Positions 46,007-57,990 of a DNA stretch of 64,000 nt are shown here, one piece after another; positions within the stretch are counted from its first letter, which is position 1, and each line of letters begins with the position of its first letter. A model generated the notes under the pieces. That model was given only the letters and a program-made list of their open reading frames with translations, was not told the DNA's origin and did not search any database. The DNA is from Phlebiopsis flavidoalba. Taxonomy: Eukaryota > Basidiomycota > Agaricomycetes > Polyporales > Phanerochaetaceae. Where the stretch lies: the NCBI GenBank assembly GCA_035772785.1, contig JAOCPU010000021.1, forward strand, positions 372,001-436,000. Direction: 5' to 3'. The position numbers and the translations under genes are program-made.

Positions 46007-47057
46007 TTAGGGTGATTTGAATTGGAGCCAGGAGATTGTGGCCCTCGGGCTGTGCTTTGAACGCCGGCTGCGTTTGCAGCCCCTGATCCCAGGGAATGAT
46101 TGGTGGTGAACGTTGTCGTAGAGCTTATTGAGGGATATGTGGAAGTGCCAGGGTATGGTGATTCCGCTAAGGATTGTGGAGAGACGCATGCTCGAGGAGG
46201 ACGAGAGAGCGTAGATGGCCGCCATGATGGTGGAAAGAACTACGGGCGCTTGAAATCGGAAGTAGCGACGTAGAGTGCAGATGGTGCGAAAGAGGGTAGC
46301 GAGGTCGATGATGGGTTGTAAAGACTGTGGGGCAGAAGAGGAGTGAGTCTGTGATACAGGGGGAGCTCGCGTAGTCACAGAAGCGCTGCCCATCATCTCT
46401 GCCAGGAGATAGTGGTTTAAGAGAGCGTGTGACAAAGCGACGAGACTTGAACCTACGTTTTTAGAGTAGATGATGTAGGTGCTAATATCAGTATTGTGGG
46501 ATTTCCTGACCCTGTCTGTCCATTTTGCACCGATAATACATGTTTGCCGTGAGGTACAAGAAGAGTTGGAATACAAGCACTTGATTGTAGAGGTAACGCG
46601 TCCAGACAGTGTAGTGGCCGAAGAAGCATCTCTGGAGTACGGTTGAACGGCTTGGCTGTCCGTCCAAGAGGAATATTATTATGCTTCGCGGTGTATTGTT
46701 TCAGAGAGAATACCGAACACGTAAACGGCGGAGTCCCTACATTTTCCAGGTTAGGCTCAATGAGTAGCTACGTTACGGCATGCGTACCAGTAAAGGTGAG
46801 CTCTGCTGTTTGAGCAATGCCGCTCGTTCCGGCACACGTTTACATGTGTACGTGGCCGAATATGCCATGTCTTATTGAAAGTCTTGTGCTGTGTCGAGCT
46901 GCCCCGAGGTCTGCCCGGTGTTCCACGCGACCCGGAAGCAAGTAAGAGATACTGCGCCAGTAAGCCGGTCAAGACCTTGGTCTTCGACGGTAATATTGGT
47001 GAGTTGCTGCAGACACCAGAACCAAAGAACGAAATAGAAATGTTGAGTCCGCGACAT
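46007..47057 (-). CDS. Single-TM protein with secreted ectodomain, copy 4 (diverged)
   Basis: ATG at 47057 gives MSRTQHFYFVLWFWCLQQ as a short signal peptide running straight into the first strand, LTNITVEDQGLDRLTGAV. VAWNTGQTSGQLDTAQDF (about 46925-46875) occupies the place of the CxxC strand, but the cysteines are not visible in this frame. The core end is represented by CKMDRQGQE near 46515, corresponding to VQNGQIGG in copy 1. A Ser-rich stretch with RYFRFQAPVVLSTIMAAIYA (about 46260-46205) may be the membrane segment. The most diverged member; the tail could extend to about 45.5 kb. Confidence 0.45.
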
Positions 47058-47810
47058 TCACGTGAAAGGAGCGAGTGAGCAATCATCGACGCTGAGGAGG
47101 GCCCCCAGAAAGTCTGCAGGGGTTAGGACGCGGGCCTGCAGGACAAAAGCACATCCCATGGAACTGTTTTCAGAGCACTTTCTCTTAATCGTAACCTGTG
47201 GTAGTCAGGATAGAAAGAATGCTGCGCCGAACACGATGTGAACAATGAGGATATAGAACACGTAGGCACTAGTGAAATCCGTGACTGCTTCAACATGGAC
47301 TATGTCGTGTAAAGGCAGTTCGTTGCCTGTGCAAATGCGTGTCATCTCAACACCGGTTGTTAGGTACACGACCCATGTACACTCATGAATGGTATTCGTA
47401 CAGCCAATAAATACCGGGACATAAGATGACGGTATTGCGTGCTTACCATGCCCGCTAGGCCTGTGCGTCGAGATATGACTTTGAGCGCCTGGGCATATCC
47501 CGTAGACAAATGGGAGAATCTATGGTGAGGTCCCTCGCACGCTGAAAGGGGTTCCAACGCTTGTCTGAAATAGAGAAATAGAATTTGGTGGGACCCGAAT
47601 TGAATGGGACACACTCGCTCGGTTGACACATGCTAAGTTACGGGCTTCTCAGGACCAGTACGACGCCATGATGAACCACCATCCCGCCTGATTGAAAGGG
47701 GTGTAAATAGCTAGAAGCAATGTTGCATGAGTCGTTGTGTCATCATTATTGCTACACAATGCCTGAATCATGATCGATGGCAGTAGGAGTCGCGAGTTCC
47801 GAAAGGAGGG
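47058..47810. other. Intergenic
   Basis: Between the start of single-TM copy 4 and the stop of monooxygenase copy 2, both on the minus strand. The upstream region of copy 4 should lie here. No motif stands out. Confidence 0.3.
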
Positions 47811-50359
47811 CTAGCTTTGTTGCTTCGCTTTGATCTCTCAGCGTATAGATTTAAAGCGTTGACAACAGTACTATATTCTTGCACCTACGCAGCGGGGGAC
47901 GAACAGGTGTTTGTTCGAGAAGAATCTGCAGTACGACCAAATTTCCTGTTGAGGAGAGATGGCCAACGTGTTGCAATGCTGTGGTTAAGGAATGGAAGCT
48001 ATCTTACCGATTATAGTCCACAATATTCGGGACGAGCCTCACCCGTCGCTGTCGGGGTACACCAGGAACCACGTTATGTGATCTCGCCTTCCTTGTTTCA
48101 AGTTGCCCCAAATATGTAGGAACTTTCGACGCCAGCGTCATCCCCAACAGAGATATCGGATGAAGGCACGGGGCGGACAGTCATCAAATCTAACGGTGTT
48201 CATATAGTTCCTGTTTGTTTGAGCTCAGAGTATTGTCAGACGTACCCAGTTTGCCAATTGATGGAACGACGGTCTGGCCTCACGTCTCAGACCCGTCGCT
48301 GAAACGGATGCCGGTAACTCGTGTAATTACGGCTCGGATTTGTCCCACCGGACTTGCTTTTAGACTTTGTTCCCATCAATAATCTGCCTGACCCCAGCGC
48401 TCCCGCGGTCTGCACATGCCACGTCAAGCGACACCAAAAAACCCAGTCCCAAGATCCCAACGGCGGGAACTATAAGGAACGCGAGTGATTACTCGCCCTC
48501 CGCAACGAAGAAGATGAAAAACGGTCCAGCGTTATCCTCAGCCGCGGCTTGTTTCTGTACAGCCGCCGCTCGCAGTCCCCTGCTGCAGCATCTTCCCCGC
48601 TCACGCAATGCTCGTTGTTAACACTAGTCCGTTCCTCTTCCACGAGAAGCACGGGCTGCACGAGTGCCAAGTCTGCGCGGTATTCGCCAAAAATATCGGC
48701 CGACTAGTGACGCTGGGCAAAGAATGCTTTGCAAAGTGCAACAAGGGAGAGAAGGGTTTGTAATCCGATACATGACAATCCTCATAATTTCGGGGCCGGG
48801 CTGTCCCACTACTGTGGGTCGACTGAGGGCGACGTGTCGGCATCATACCTTTGTTTGATATAGATACCCATGACGTACTGTTGATCTCCTGTGTATACAT
48901 GGTTACATCTATAGAAATAGCGTACTGTGAGAATTTTTGGTAATTACATTGGGCAAAAATAATTTTACCGATAGCCACGGTCGGGCACAGTCGGAAGCCG
49001 CGTCATGTGCGGCTGAAAGAAACTCTTTTAGAGATACGACTGAACGATGGATTGCAGGGAATGGAGACGAACAGACGGCGCACTGCCCCGAACGACAACA
49101 ACTCTCTTTCCAATTAAATTCTCCGCCGGATCTGAAATCAGACGTGAATATATGATTTCCACCGCGGAAGTCGGCCCTATTTGCATGCGATGATATTGGG
49201 TTTATACCTGATATAGGCTCGATGTTAGAGAGTAGTATTACCTGATCCTGGAACCGTCGCCCACTTGAAAGGATAGCCGAAGGCCAGAACGACGTGGTCA
49301 ACTCGCATGGTGCGGGCATCGGACCCGTTGCTTTGTCGGACCGTTGACCTCGCCATTTATTCGCCTGTTCATCTCGTACGGGCACGGGTGGCGCACGTGG
49401 ATGTCCAAACGTTGAGGTCCAGCGTACTGCGTACAGTTCGAGCCATGTTTTGCAAACTATAAAGGGGATAAGCTAAGTTGGTCGTCTGCGCTTAGTTCCC
49501 ACGCACGCACCTTCCCTGCTGGTATGAAGACAGGCCAAGATGGGGGAAATTGTAGATAAGGTAGGGATTCTGCCCCTGCGACAATTAGCAACATTGCACA
49601 TCGTGGGGACAGCATGGAACTCACATATTGGACCCGTGTAGGCTCAAATTCTCGTACCGCGTCCTCCAACTGTCTCCAATGCGGACACTCTTGCTCCCCA
49701 ACAAGGTTCGACACCGGGGATCCCCCAAGGCATTGAGCCGGGCGGCAGCCTCCAGCCCACTTTGTCCACCGCCACCTATGATCAACACTTCAGGTCCTTT
49801 GTCCTTGAAAGATCTTTCTAGCTCGCGCTGCGCCGCCCAGGTCCCGTGGTCGGGGGTTTATAGTCTCGATGTGCTCCGAGGCGCTCTGGATGACCGCGCA
49901 ATTCCTCCAAGTTGGTGTATACTGTCACCGCTCGCCAAGAGGTGTCTGCACAGTATACAATGCGAGCATCTCCTCGTCCATATCCGACTGGGCGGTTTTC
50001 GAACGAAGAATTGGCACGCGGGACCCAAACGAGGTCCCGGATAGGGGGATTGATAGACGGCTTTCAAGAACTGAACGTTTTGAAGCTGTGGTCTCGTCCA
50101 GACGATCTTGAAGAAAGGTTTGGATTTTATCGGGGCCTTGGAATGACCGTATGTCCCATGTGAGTGCAAAGAGGTCTCTCCACCAAGATTCCCGGTGCAA
50201 CAGCCGTGTCACGACGGCATGCACATCTCGTGCAGAGATTCCGGTAGAGAACTCGCGGATCCATGCTCGACCGACACTGTCAACGTCAACGTTCTTTGGT
50301 GGAACTGCGCCGAGCCTATCGAGAGTGGGCAGGGGGAATGACTCGGACATGGAGGACAC
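47811..50359 (-). CDS. FAD/NAD(P)H monooxygenase with N-terminal NTF2-like domain, copy 2
   Basis: Paralogue of 34.4-36.9 kb, inverted. Starts at ATG 50359: MSSMSESFPLPTLDRLGAVP, ARDVHAVVTRLL, SWWRDLFALTWDIRSF (50.36-50.1 kb, NTF2-like). HGTWAAQRELERSFK then EVLIIGGGGQSGLEAAARLN (about 49790-49735) is the FAD fold with one additional Gly. FPPSWPVFIPAGK, MRVDHVVLAFGYPFK (about 49305-49260), then FRGEIIHSS-like and IGKRVVVV (about 49080) mark the NADPH fold. After AAHDAASDC an intron ends at VTMYTQEINSTSWV. Near 48.3 kb ITRVTGIRFSDGSE matches ITPTGVKFEDGTE of copy 1. CRFFSN, an intron and IKAKQQS end at TAG 47811-47813, the same last intron position as copy 1. Confidence 0.8.
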
Positions 50360-51195
50360 GTTACGAGTCAGAGTAGAATCGCAGACTTTGCACTCTCATC
50401 GTGATCCTAATCCTCCTGTGAAGCGTGTGTGCTAACCAAATGCAGTGATTCCCCAGGGTCCTATCAGCAAGCACGCGGTTTTCGCGGTCGTTGGAAGGTA
50501 TGGGTCGCGTATATATGGGCGTTGGAGTGGTGGTACCATGACGAAGTTTCAGGTGATACCGTAATGTCCGTACGATGCGGCATAGCCATCTTCAAAATCG
50601 GTCACAAAGTGTTTGTGACTTTTGTAGACCCAACTTCCCCGTCATCACAAGGTCTTCTTATGAGAGTCAACAAAGTCCACTTAAGTCTCAGAGCATCAAC
50701 CGTTTGACTCCGCTACTCTAACTACCACCTCTGCTACGACCCTTGTCAACGTTTCAACTTCCGTGTGCACCTCGCTCTCAGCAGACCACATATTTTATGA
50801 ACCAAGATTTCGCGCACAATACCAAATGTAGAGACTAATCTCCTCCTTTCTTCTGGGTCGGTTTAATGTGCCTCATACTCTCTTTGCAACGCGCTCGACG
50901 AGGTGTGCTCCCGGGGATGCTTCCTTCTTGACTACATCCTTGGTTAAACTGTTTAGGTATGACCGGCCCATTAGATCCATTATACTGTGCAAGCCTGTAT
51001 ATCACTGAATGTCATACGAGTCGTTTTTGGCAGGGACCCAGGCACCGTTCATGAATCGAGGTATCTACTATTAGCCTTCTCGAATTTATACGTCGGCTGA
51101 TAGCACAAAATGGCAAGCAACATATATGACTCGTGTCTGTGGGGCCCTACTCCGTCACCCTCGGCCCACTCTCTACTTTACTGTAGAAAATCTTC
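50360..51195. other. Divergent promoter region
   Basis: Head-to-head spacer between monooxygenase copy 2 (-) and cytosine deaminase (+). A plus-strand frame at 50429-50707 has no recognisable content. Confidence 0.35.
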
Positions 51196-51200
51196 CCGAC

Positions 51201-51884
51201 ATGGATGTTTTAGACATAACTCGGTATGGCCGCCGCCCATTTGAACAGGCAAAGAAAGTTACGCCAGAGGGCGGCATTCTTCCCATTGTCTCCGCGATCG
51301 TTTTATCACGGAAATGCAACTGAAGATCCAAAACTGGTTGCTTCGGGACACAACGAACGAATCCAAAAGGCATCTGCAACATTAAATGGAGAAATTTCTT
51401 TTTCTGCGCTTGAAATGGTGGAACGGTCTCAAAGCGGATGTGTACAGGAACTCTACAATAGTGGGCTGTAAACTCTCTCGATTCCGCATTGAAGTTGTTT
51501 ATTCACGTAGGTTCGCAACAATAGTTCACCACCCTGAGGTATGCTCATTGAACTCCATCGCCTTCATAAACTCGCTAAACAATGCAACACCAGCCCATGC
51601 AGTGAATGGTGCCCGGGCGGGAAAAAAAAGCCATACTTCTCTATCGTATTCCCCGCGTAGTGGTAGGAGAGAACGCCAACTTCTTGGCCGGCGAAGACCT
51701 TCTTCGGAGCAATGGTGTGGGAGGTCGTTTGTACTGGATAAACGAGGAGTGTAAGAATCTCATGAGTAAGTTCATCCAGGAGAAGCCAGAGGTGAGACCT
51801 GTCTGGACACAGCTCTAGCTTCATGCAGCTAACTCCGAAGCAGGAGTGGAAAACGAAGACATTGGAGAGGATTCGAGCGTGTAG
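51201..51884 (+). CDS. FCY1: Cytosine deaminase (fungal FCY1 type)
   Basis: Zinc enzyme of pyrimidine salvage that turns cytosine into uracil; about 150 residues in yeast. From ATG 51201: FEQAKKVTPEGGILPI (EGG-PIG in the family), YHGNATEDPKLVASGHNERI and QKASATLNGEIS (51340-51400), then RLKADVYRNSTI with an intron to about 51573. NTSPCSEWCPG (about 51580-51612) is the PCxxC zinc loop. AILLYRIPRVVVGENANF then LAGEDLLRSNGV and ECKNLMSKFIQEKPE follow (51633-51790). A last intron (about 51791-51830) leads to ENEDIGE, the family C-terminus WNEDIGE, and a stop at 51882-51884. Two oddities: Asn where the zinc-binding His of HGE belongs, and three residues instead of two between the zinc cysteines. 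Confidence 0.85.
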
Positions 51885-51889
51885 CCTAA

Positions 51890-54150
51890 TAACCTGGGGG
51901 CGAGATTCAGACCACGCGTACAATTCAAAGAACTTTAATTGACATGTGGCGGGTCACAATCCTTATCCGCGTGCGGCCTCGTCCACATGAATGTCCCTCT
52001 CGGACAAGAGATGAAAGTATGACATAAACCAGACCTCGCAGGTATGTGTTCAAGACGTGTTCAAGTGGATGAATTATAGGTCGAAGCCACTCTTCAAACT
52101 GGGCTCGATCCGCTTTTTATCAATATACTATGTGAGTACCCGCAGTAACCCCGTCATGAGTTACAACTTGACCTGCCCAGAAGCGCTACCAGCTGTATTT
52201 TGGTCATAAATCTATACCTTGCGAACGTGCCGAACTGCAGCAAACTCTGTACTGGTTCCGCCGGGAAGCTTTGACCGTACCGCTACACCTGCATCGAATC
52301 TGTCCACGTGGGTATCTCTGCCCCGCAAGCAGAAGCACCTCTTCTAGGTGCTTCGCACGGGAGACCGTTGCGTTGAACCCGACCCAGTTCATCTCGGGGA
52401 CAAAGCGAAAGCGCCATCAACGCCCATGTCAAGCGTATCTGGTAGGCGACAATCGCGGAAGAACGACGTCGAGGACGATGCGTCCTAGCAACGGTCGGCG
52501 CCCATTGAAGGATCTCTATCGCGCGCTGCCAGATATCTTCCGAGCTCGTGTCACCCGAGAGGAAGGCGATGGAGGATAGGCCGGATTGTGCGCTAGGCGC
52601 GAACAGCGGACGAGCGCGGGTACCGGTGCTCCTGTAGCGCTACGAATGATGAGGAGTGGCCGTCAGTAGGGTGTTAATAAAAACAGCGTCTGAAAGGACA
52701 GATCGTAAGGACTGACCATGGGAAGACGTAAAGCCCCGTCGAAGCGTATGTGAAGGTGCTCGAGATGCACGGCATGGAGTAGGAAATCGTTGGCGCCGAG
52801 GCCTAAGGACAGGGCTGGCTCAGCTGAAGGCTGAGCGCTTTTCAGCCCACGCTGATCAATCATGCTTTGGCAGGACTCCAAGTGGCCTTCGCGGATGGCT
52901 GCCGGCCGTCACGGTGCACATGTCCCCTCTATATGCAATGGACGCTGCGGTGGACGGTCGAGTGGTCGATTGCCCTCGGCAGATTTTTCGGGAGTGCCTC
53001 AGAGCAGATGACCAGTTGACGGGGCGTGCGTAAATGGGAGGGAGAAAAATTGTCGAAAAAACGGAACTCTGGATCTCGGTCGAAGAGGTTCAAGAACGTT
53101 AGCGTGAGGAGCCGAAGCTGTTATCTGGCGACGACACTTTCCGCGACGCGCCCCTGGTGAGTGCTGAACCCGAGGACATTCTGCATGGGTCCTCGACAAG
53201 GTTGAGTTTTTATAGAGTGGTTAATGTACAGGAAGGCTGGGCGCGGATTCTGTTGGGATTGGTGCTATCGCTGGAGAGTCGAGGTTAGTTTAAACCTGAA
53301 TATTCTCAGTAGCGGCAAGCTGGCAAGGATATGCTGTAGAAAACTCGGCCAGAGTTGAACAGGAAACGGCGCCTCCGCGTTTTGAGTACAACACTAGTTC
53401 GCGTACGGGCGTGACGTATCCGGGGAGAGGTTTGCAGTGCGAGTAGGAATGTTTGGGTCCAATCCATCCTCGTGCGAAATGCTCGACAGCTTAACACGCG
53501 GCTGAGCGTAGTCAGTGGAGAAGAGGTAGGCGTGATGCTGGCAAGCGACCATTGATGGCACACGAGAGAGCATCTTAATTTGCACTAACGTTGCAAAAGG
53601 GCTCGTTTGTCGTCCAGAAGCTGTTTCCGGTAAGACGAGTTTCGACAAGCTCAGCAGGCACATGCTGGCGAACATATTGCGCTACACTATCGCGTGTGGT
53701 TAGGAGGTGAAGGGCGGATAGAGAGCCTGTCGTTGCATATCATACGTTTATACCATCACTGACGGACAACTCATGGACCTATTTGCGGACGGTGATGTAC
53801 TCAAATGCATCTACGCAAGCGACAGATGCGAAGCAAATATGCTCTATGGCGTAAAATGATTCACAGCTACTTCGAACCGGGTTTTAACCTACAGAAACAA
53901 CCTGCCCCATCTAGAACACCCAACGTTCAACCATGTGGGTCAGGCGTCCGTCGACCAACGGGTTGGTCGATGAAGGTTAAGTCACCGAGGCTATTGAAAC
54001 ACGATGACATCTCGGTTTTACCGGGCGATACACCTGTGCGAGTAACAACCTCCAATCACAATTCATTCACCCATGATTACCGTAGCACCGCCAATCAGAT
54101 CGAATGCCCAGCGACCCGACGACCAACTTAGACACCTGCGCAGATGGCAT
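51890..54150. other. Unassigned, possible leucine-rich minus-strand gene
   Basis: Minus-strand frames give LRLLTLTF then DRDPEFRFF near 53100-53050 and HAVHLEHLHIRFDGALRLP near 52780-52730. Such leucine spacing recalls the repeat regions of basidiomycete F-box proteins, but no F-box was found. Perfect short hairpins occur at 52332-52354 (GAAGCACCT arms, 5-base loop) and 53951-53970 (TCGACCAAC arms, 2-base loop). The family call is a guess from composition. Confidence 0.25.
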
Positions 54151-54152
54151 AA

Positions 54153-57100
54153 TTACAATCCGTGAGCAGACTTCCCGTCCACTTTGTGAACTCCGTGTTG
54201 AGGTCTGGGGCGCGCCGAGTACGGTGATTGTTCTCCAGCTTGGAGGTAGGCATGTAACGTTCCCCCCGACGATGATAATGTAACGACCCCAAGCGCTTCA
54301 CCCTGAAATCCAGCGTTTCGGACTTTGGCTGTCTGCGGGGATTGTCTCACCGTCGTCAAAGGTAATGCTTGACCCAAAGGGCCTCACCTGTGTCTTGGAC
54401 GTCGACACTAGGAGTCTACGTATGGGCTGGCCAAGTATCCGTGATTTGTATAGCCGGGTTCAGAGTGGAGCAGAATCGCAGCACCATCCCTGATGTGCCG
54501 TTGATAAGGATGGCCGAGGGGCTCCGAGAGGGTACGTGGTTCCTCCAGCACTGTTGTTGACGACCTTCGTGTGTGTACCATGTTTCGCGCCAGATTGTGG
54601 CACCCCTCGTCCAGGGAAGATTCCTGTGCGACATCAGCGGGATGTGTTCTATTGATTGAACAAGATGGAACTTACCATCTACGGTGCTCGCATTCGGTGT
54701 AGAGGAACTGGCGTGATGAGAAGATCCCGTCCTTACAAGGAACTGTTTGTCGATCCGGGCGAAGAGTTCTGGCTCGTCTGGGGAACTCGTATAGAAGAGA
54801 GCTCTCACTGGGTGGAGAAACCAAACTTGGGATGCGTTTGCGAACAAAGTGTACTATCCCGACACCGATCAGCCAAGACTAAAGGCTATTTGTGATGTAG
54901 AGACCACCCAGTAGTATATGGCAAAGAGCTGGTACCTGATAGCAATTGCAGTCTTCGATGCATTCGCGACACTCTCCCACCTATACGGCTCCTGCGAGAG
55001 TGCTCCTCGTTGATTGTTGGTTTCCTATAGAACGGCAGGAACGCGCTAAGCTGCATCCATCTGTTACACAGCTCCTCGTCCGTGTTTCCCTTGGAATCCA
55101 CATGTATCGGCACCGACCATGGGGATCTGATATAACTGGAACTGAAGCACACCCTGGATGTTGGCCGCCATATATGTCCACTTGCTGAAGTTGTCACCGA
55201 GCCAGTGCCCGTCCACTTCCCGGAGCTAGGGAAAGTTGAACGTGCGATGATGAAGGGGCGCTTTCCGGGTTTGGATTGTGTTCAGTGCGAGATGTGTGGC
55301 CTTGGATTCCATCATGCCCCAGAGGTTGTGTGTGTCGAGCTCTACAAATCCGCCGAAGTGTGTAGCATTAGTAGCGAGAGTGCTAACCCAAGTTGGACCA
55401 TTTCCTAAACGCTGCACTCAGCAAGAAATATCTCAGGAAATGCACAGACCAAGTACTCACCATTATGGATCGCGTTACGGTGGAGCACTGAGGTCGATAT
55501 CAGTTTCATTGGCAGCACCGGAACCCCCCGCGTTTCTGGAGTGTTGCTTGGGGACCAGCAGAATTGACACCAAAACGTCAACGTGCCATTGACCGTGAGA
55601 TTGCCACTGGGGCCAAAGATGCTCGAGTTATAGCTGGAATTGGGCGTGATAAGTTCACGTCGCATTGACTGTGTGAAAGTGCTCACCCTTCGGGGTAATC
55701 CGTGATCTCCATTCCTGGGTCTCCAGGAAGGAGGAACGGCAGATTCGTATCTGACCAATTCGCACCCGATCCACTGCACCCAGCCCACGATGAGCCAATC
55801 TAGGTGAAGTACAGCAGAGAAACTGCACTTGCCATGATCCGTTACAGAAGATGAGATCTCGTTCATATCCAGCCAGATACCGGAGAATTCAATGCCGAGG
55901 TTGGACCAGTTTTGTAGAGCTTCCGTCCAAAGCTTTTCTGAGTTCGGAGCGAACCAGTCGGGGAATACAGTGTAACCAGGCCAAACTTGTCCGATATACT
56001 CCGAGCCATCTGGGTTCTTGACGAAGGCATCTCTGCAGATTAGGGTGAGTGTTGGTTGACTTGTAAGCTGATGATGTGCGTACAATTCTGCACCTCTTAA
56101 GTATGGAGCGTACTAAATGGATCTTGAGAACGATCATCGGCCATTCGATGAAGGACTCACGAGATCACTTGCATTGCTTTGGTGAGCAATAGCAGCGTCA
56201 ACAATGGGGATATAAGTGTTGGTTGTTTTTGGCCTTGTACTTCGTTGGGAGACATCATCCTAATACTGTTAAGGCACGCACCAGCTCCTGTATAAATTCG
56301 CGCATTTGGTCCGGAGGGAACGACACTGGATCAGCTGTGAAGTCCCTGACGGCGTGGTACAGGTCATATCGTTCTACACTGGACTACATAGGAGGATTAT
56401 TGATTAAGGCTGAAAAAGAATGTAGCCTTGATATGCGTACCTTCCAAGGATATGCCCGCCTCCCTCATCTTGGCCACTTGCTCTTTTGTGTCGTTGACTC
56501 CCCCCCCCCTCGTCCTTGTAGCCCCATCGGCACAAGTGGAACCCAAAGCCCCACGCCGGCTGCCACGTTGGTAAACCGACGACCTCGCCCGCCTTACTGT
56601 TCGATCACTTAAATTTAGAGGGATGGCCCCGAGAAGAAATATAAAATCGAGAGTGCCACCAATGAGCCGATAACTTCGAATAAAGTGAGACATTCGAAGA
56701 GGGGGGTAAGTTTGAAGGAAGAGATATCTGAACCGGCGGAAGCTATAGTAGGGACGGAAAGTATCAGTTGGTTTTAGATGAGAAGATTCCACAACGCCTA
56801 CCTGAAGAGGAAGACACCATGGCTTTGAGAGCGATTTCGTGGATTCGTTGAATCGATGCTCCAATATATAACAGAATGAGATCCGTAGCTATGAGTCGAT
56901 GTGAGATGTCAGTCCCACAGATTCACTCCAAACGCGACAAGAGCACGCACATGTTGTGATCAATTGATCACCACTATAGTGCTGGCCCACAACGTCTGGA
57001 TATGTGCCAACGCCTCCATCCGTTCCAACGTCCCTCCTGAAAGCCACGCTGCTAGCCACAACTTCGCCAGGGCCATATAACGTTCGCCTCCCTTTGGTAG

Positions 57101-57990
57101 AGCAGAACGCCAGCCTGCAGATACGCGTCCCCTCGAAGACAAGCGGAAATCCATCAAAGCCCGACGAACTGTCGGATCCATTGAGGGGTGGGATTGGGGT
57201 GTTTGGCGGCAGCGAAACGGACCACCCGCGTATCAAACCATTGGTAGCGCGTCGGGGTCCCGACTCGGCCGCCGTGTTATTCAAAACAGCAATAAGGCCA
57301 TGTGAGGAATCGTAACTTGAATACCGAGCGTCAGGAGCTGTTTCTGATGGCTTTCTGTCTCGGGAGGGGGGATGGAAGGGATAGTTACTGAGGAAATAGG
57401 TTGCGGGTACCGCTGGAATTGAGTGTTATAGCCTGGGTGTCACAAAAAATGTCTAACGGTTGTAGTCCGCCTAATGAACGAGACGGGGTAAAAAGATGAT
57501 GCTCTGCTATTGAATAATGAATCGCGTCCTGACGAGACTGTTTGTCTCGGATTAGGAATTACGTGGGGGGTCAGCATTCAATAGTGTCTCAAGGAGTGGG
57601 CCTTGATGTCGTTGACAAAGGCGCTACGGAAGCGTGTGTCCCAAAACCAGCTAAGATTCAGGCATGGCAGGTCCCAGTGAGACCCAGTCTTGTGGTTGGT
57701 CTTTTGAAGAGACGTCAATGTCGTAAACCTAGTCCTCCACTGGGTGTTAGATGGATTTTGATGAGCCTAGACGATTTTGCTCCAAAGACCGGACAAGATC
57801 CGAAAACAGTTCATGTAGAAAAAGCAGTGCCCTGAGCGTTGTCGCGCTTCATTACCGTCCTGGAATTACTGGAGGGCGATTTTGTGACCTGAAGGAGACC
57901 TGGCAAGGGCCAGCGCCATAGGCCGCGCGGGTGAGAGCAAGTAGCAAGAAAGAGCTTCTGGATGTAGCACGACACAACTGTATCGCGAAC
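54153..57990 (-). CDS. Secreted GH31 alpha-glucosidase
   Basis: Exo-acting enzyme releasing glucose from alpha-glucosides. Reading down from about 57985: a signal-like FLLLALTRAAYGAGPCQ; NDIKAHS; YNTQFQ and SSVTIPSIPPPETE; ITRRPSRDPDALP; TPIPPLNGSDSSSGFDGFPL; GEVVASSVAFRRDVGTDGG (about 57065-57010); MEHRFNEST; YRLIGGTLDFIF (about 56680-56640); AWGFGFHLCRWGYKD (56565-56515); NDTKEQVAKMREAGI. Then FVKNPDGSEYIGQVWPGYTV (about 56025-55965), LGIEFSGIWLDMNEISS (nucleophile Asp, about 55865) and FGGFVELDTHN (about 55340). The acid/base region GKWTG-WLGDN (55215-55185) lacks one base. NTDEELCNRWMQLSAFLPF (55095-55040), PVRALFY, DEPELFA, TPNASTVDGKF and RDG-type C-terminal strands follow. End at about 54153. 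Confidence 0.85.
56500..56509. other. Run of ten C interrupting a conserved GH31 motif
   Basis: On the coding strand the run of G falls between GYKD and VNDTKEQ, which are contiguous or one residue apart in GH31 enzymes (WGYKNVxDTKEQV type). The extra bases amount to about 13, so they also shift the frame. This marks long G/C runs in this window as suspect. Confidence 0.6.

Noticed and set aside
47817..48119. 100-codon plus-strand frame
   Set aside because: Antisense to the C-terminal exons of monooxygenase copy 2 (CRFFSN, IKAKQQS).
48608..48763. Small cysteine-containing plus-strand frame (HECQVC, KECFAKC)
   Set aside because: It lies antisense inside monooxygenase copy 2, whose minus-strand reading continues through it.
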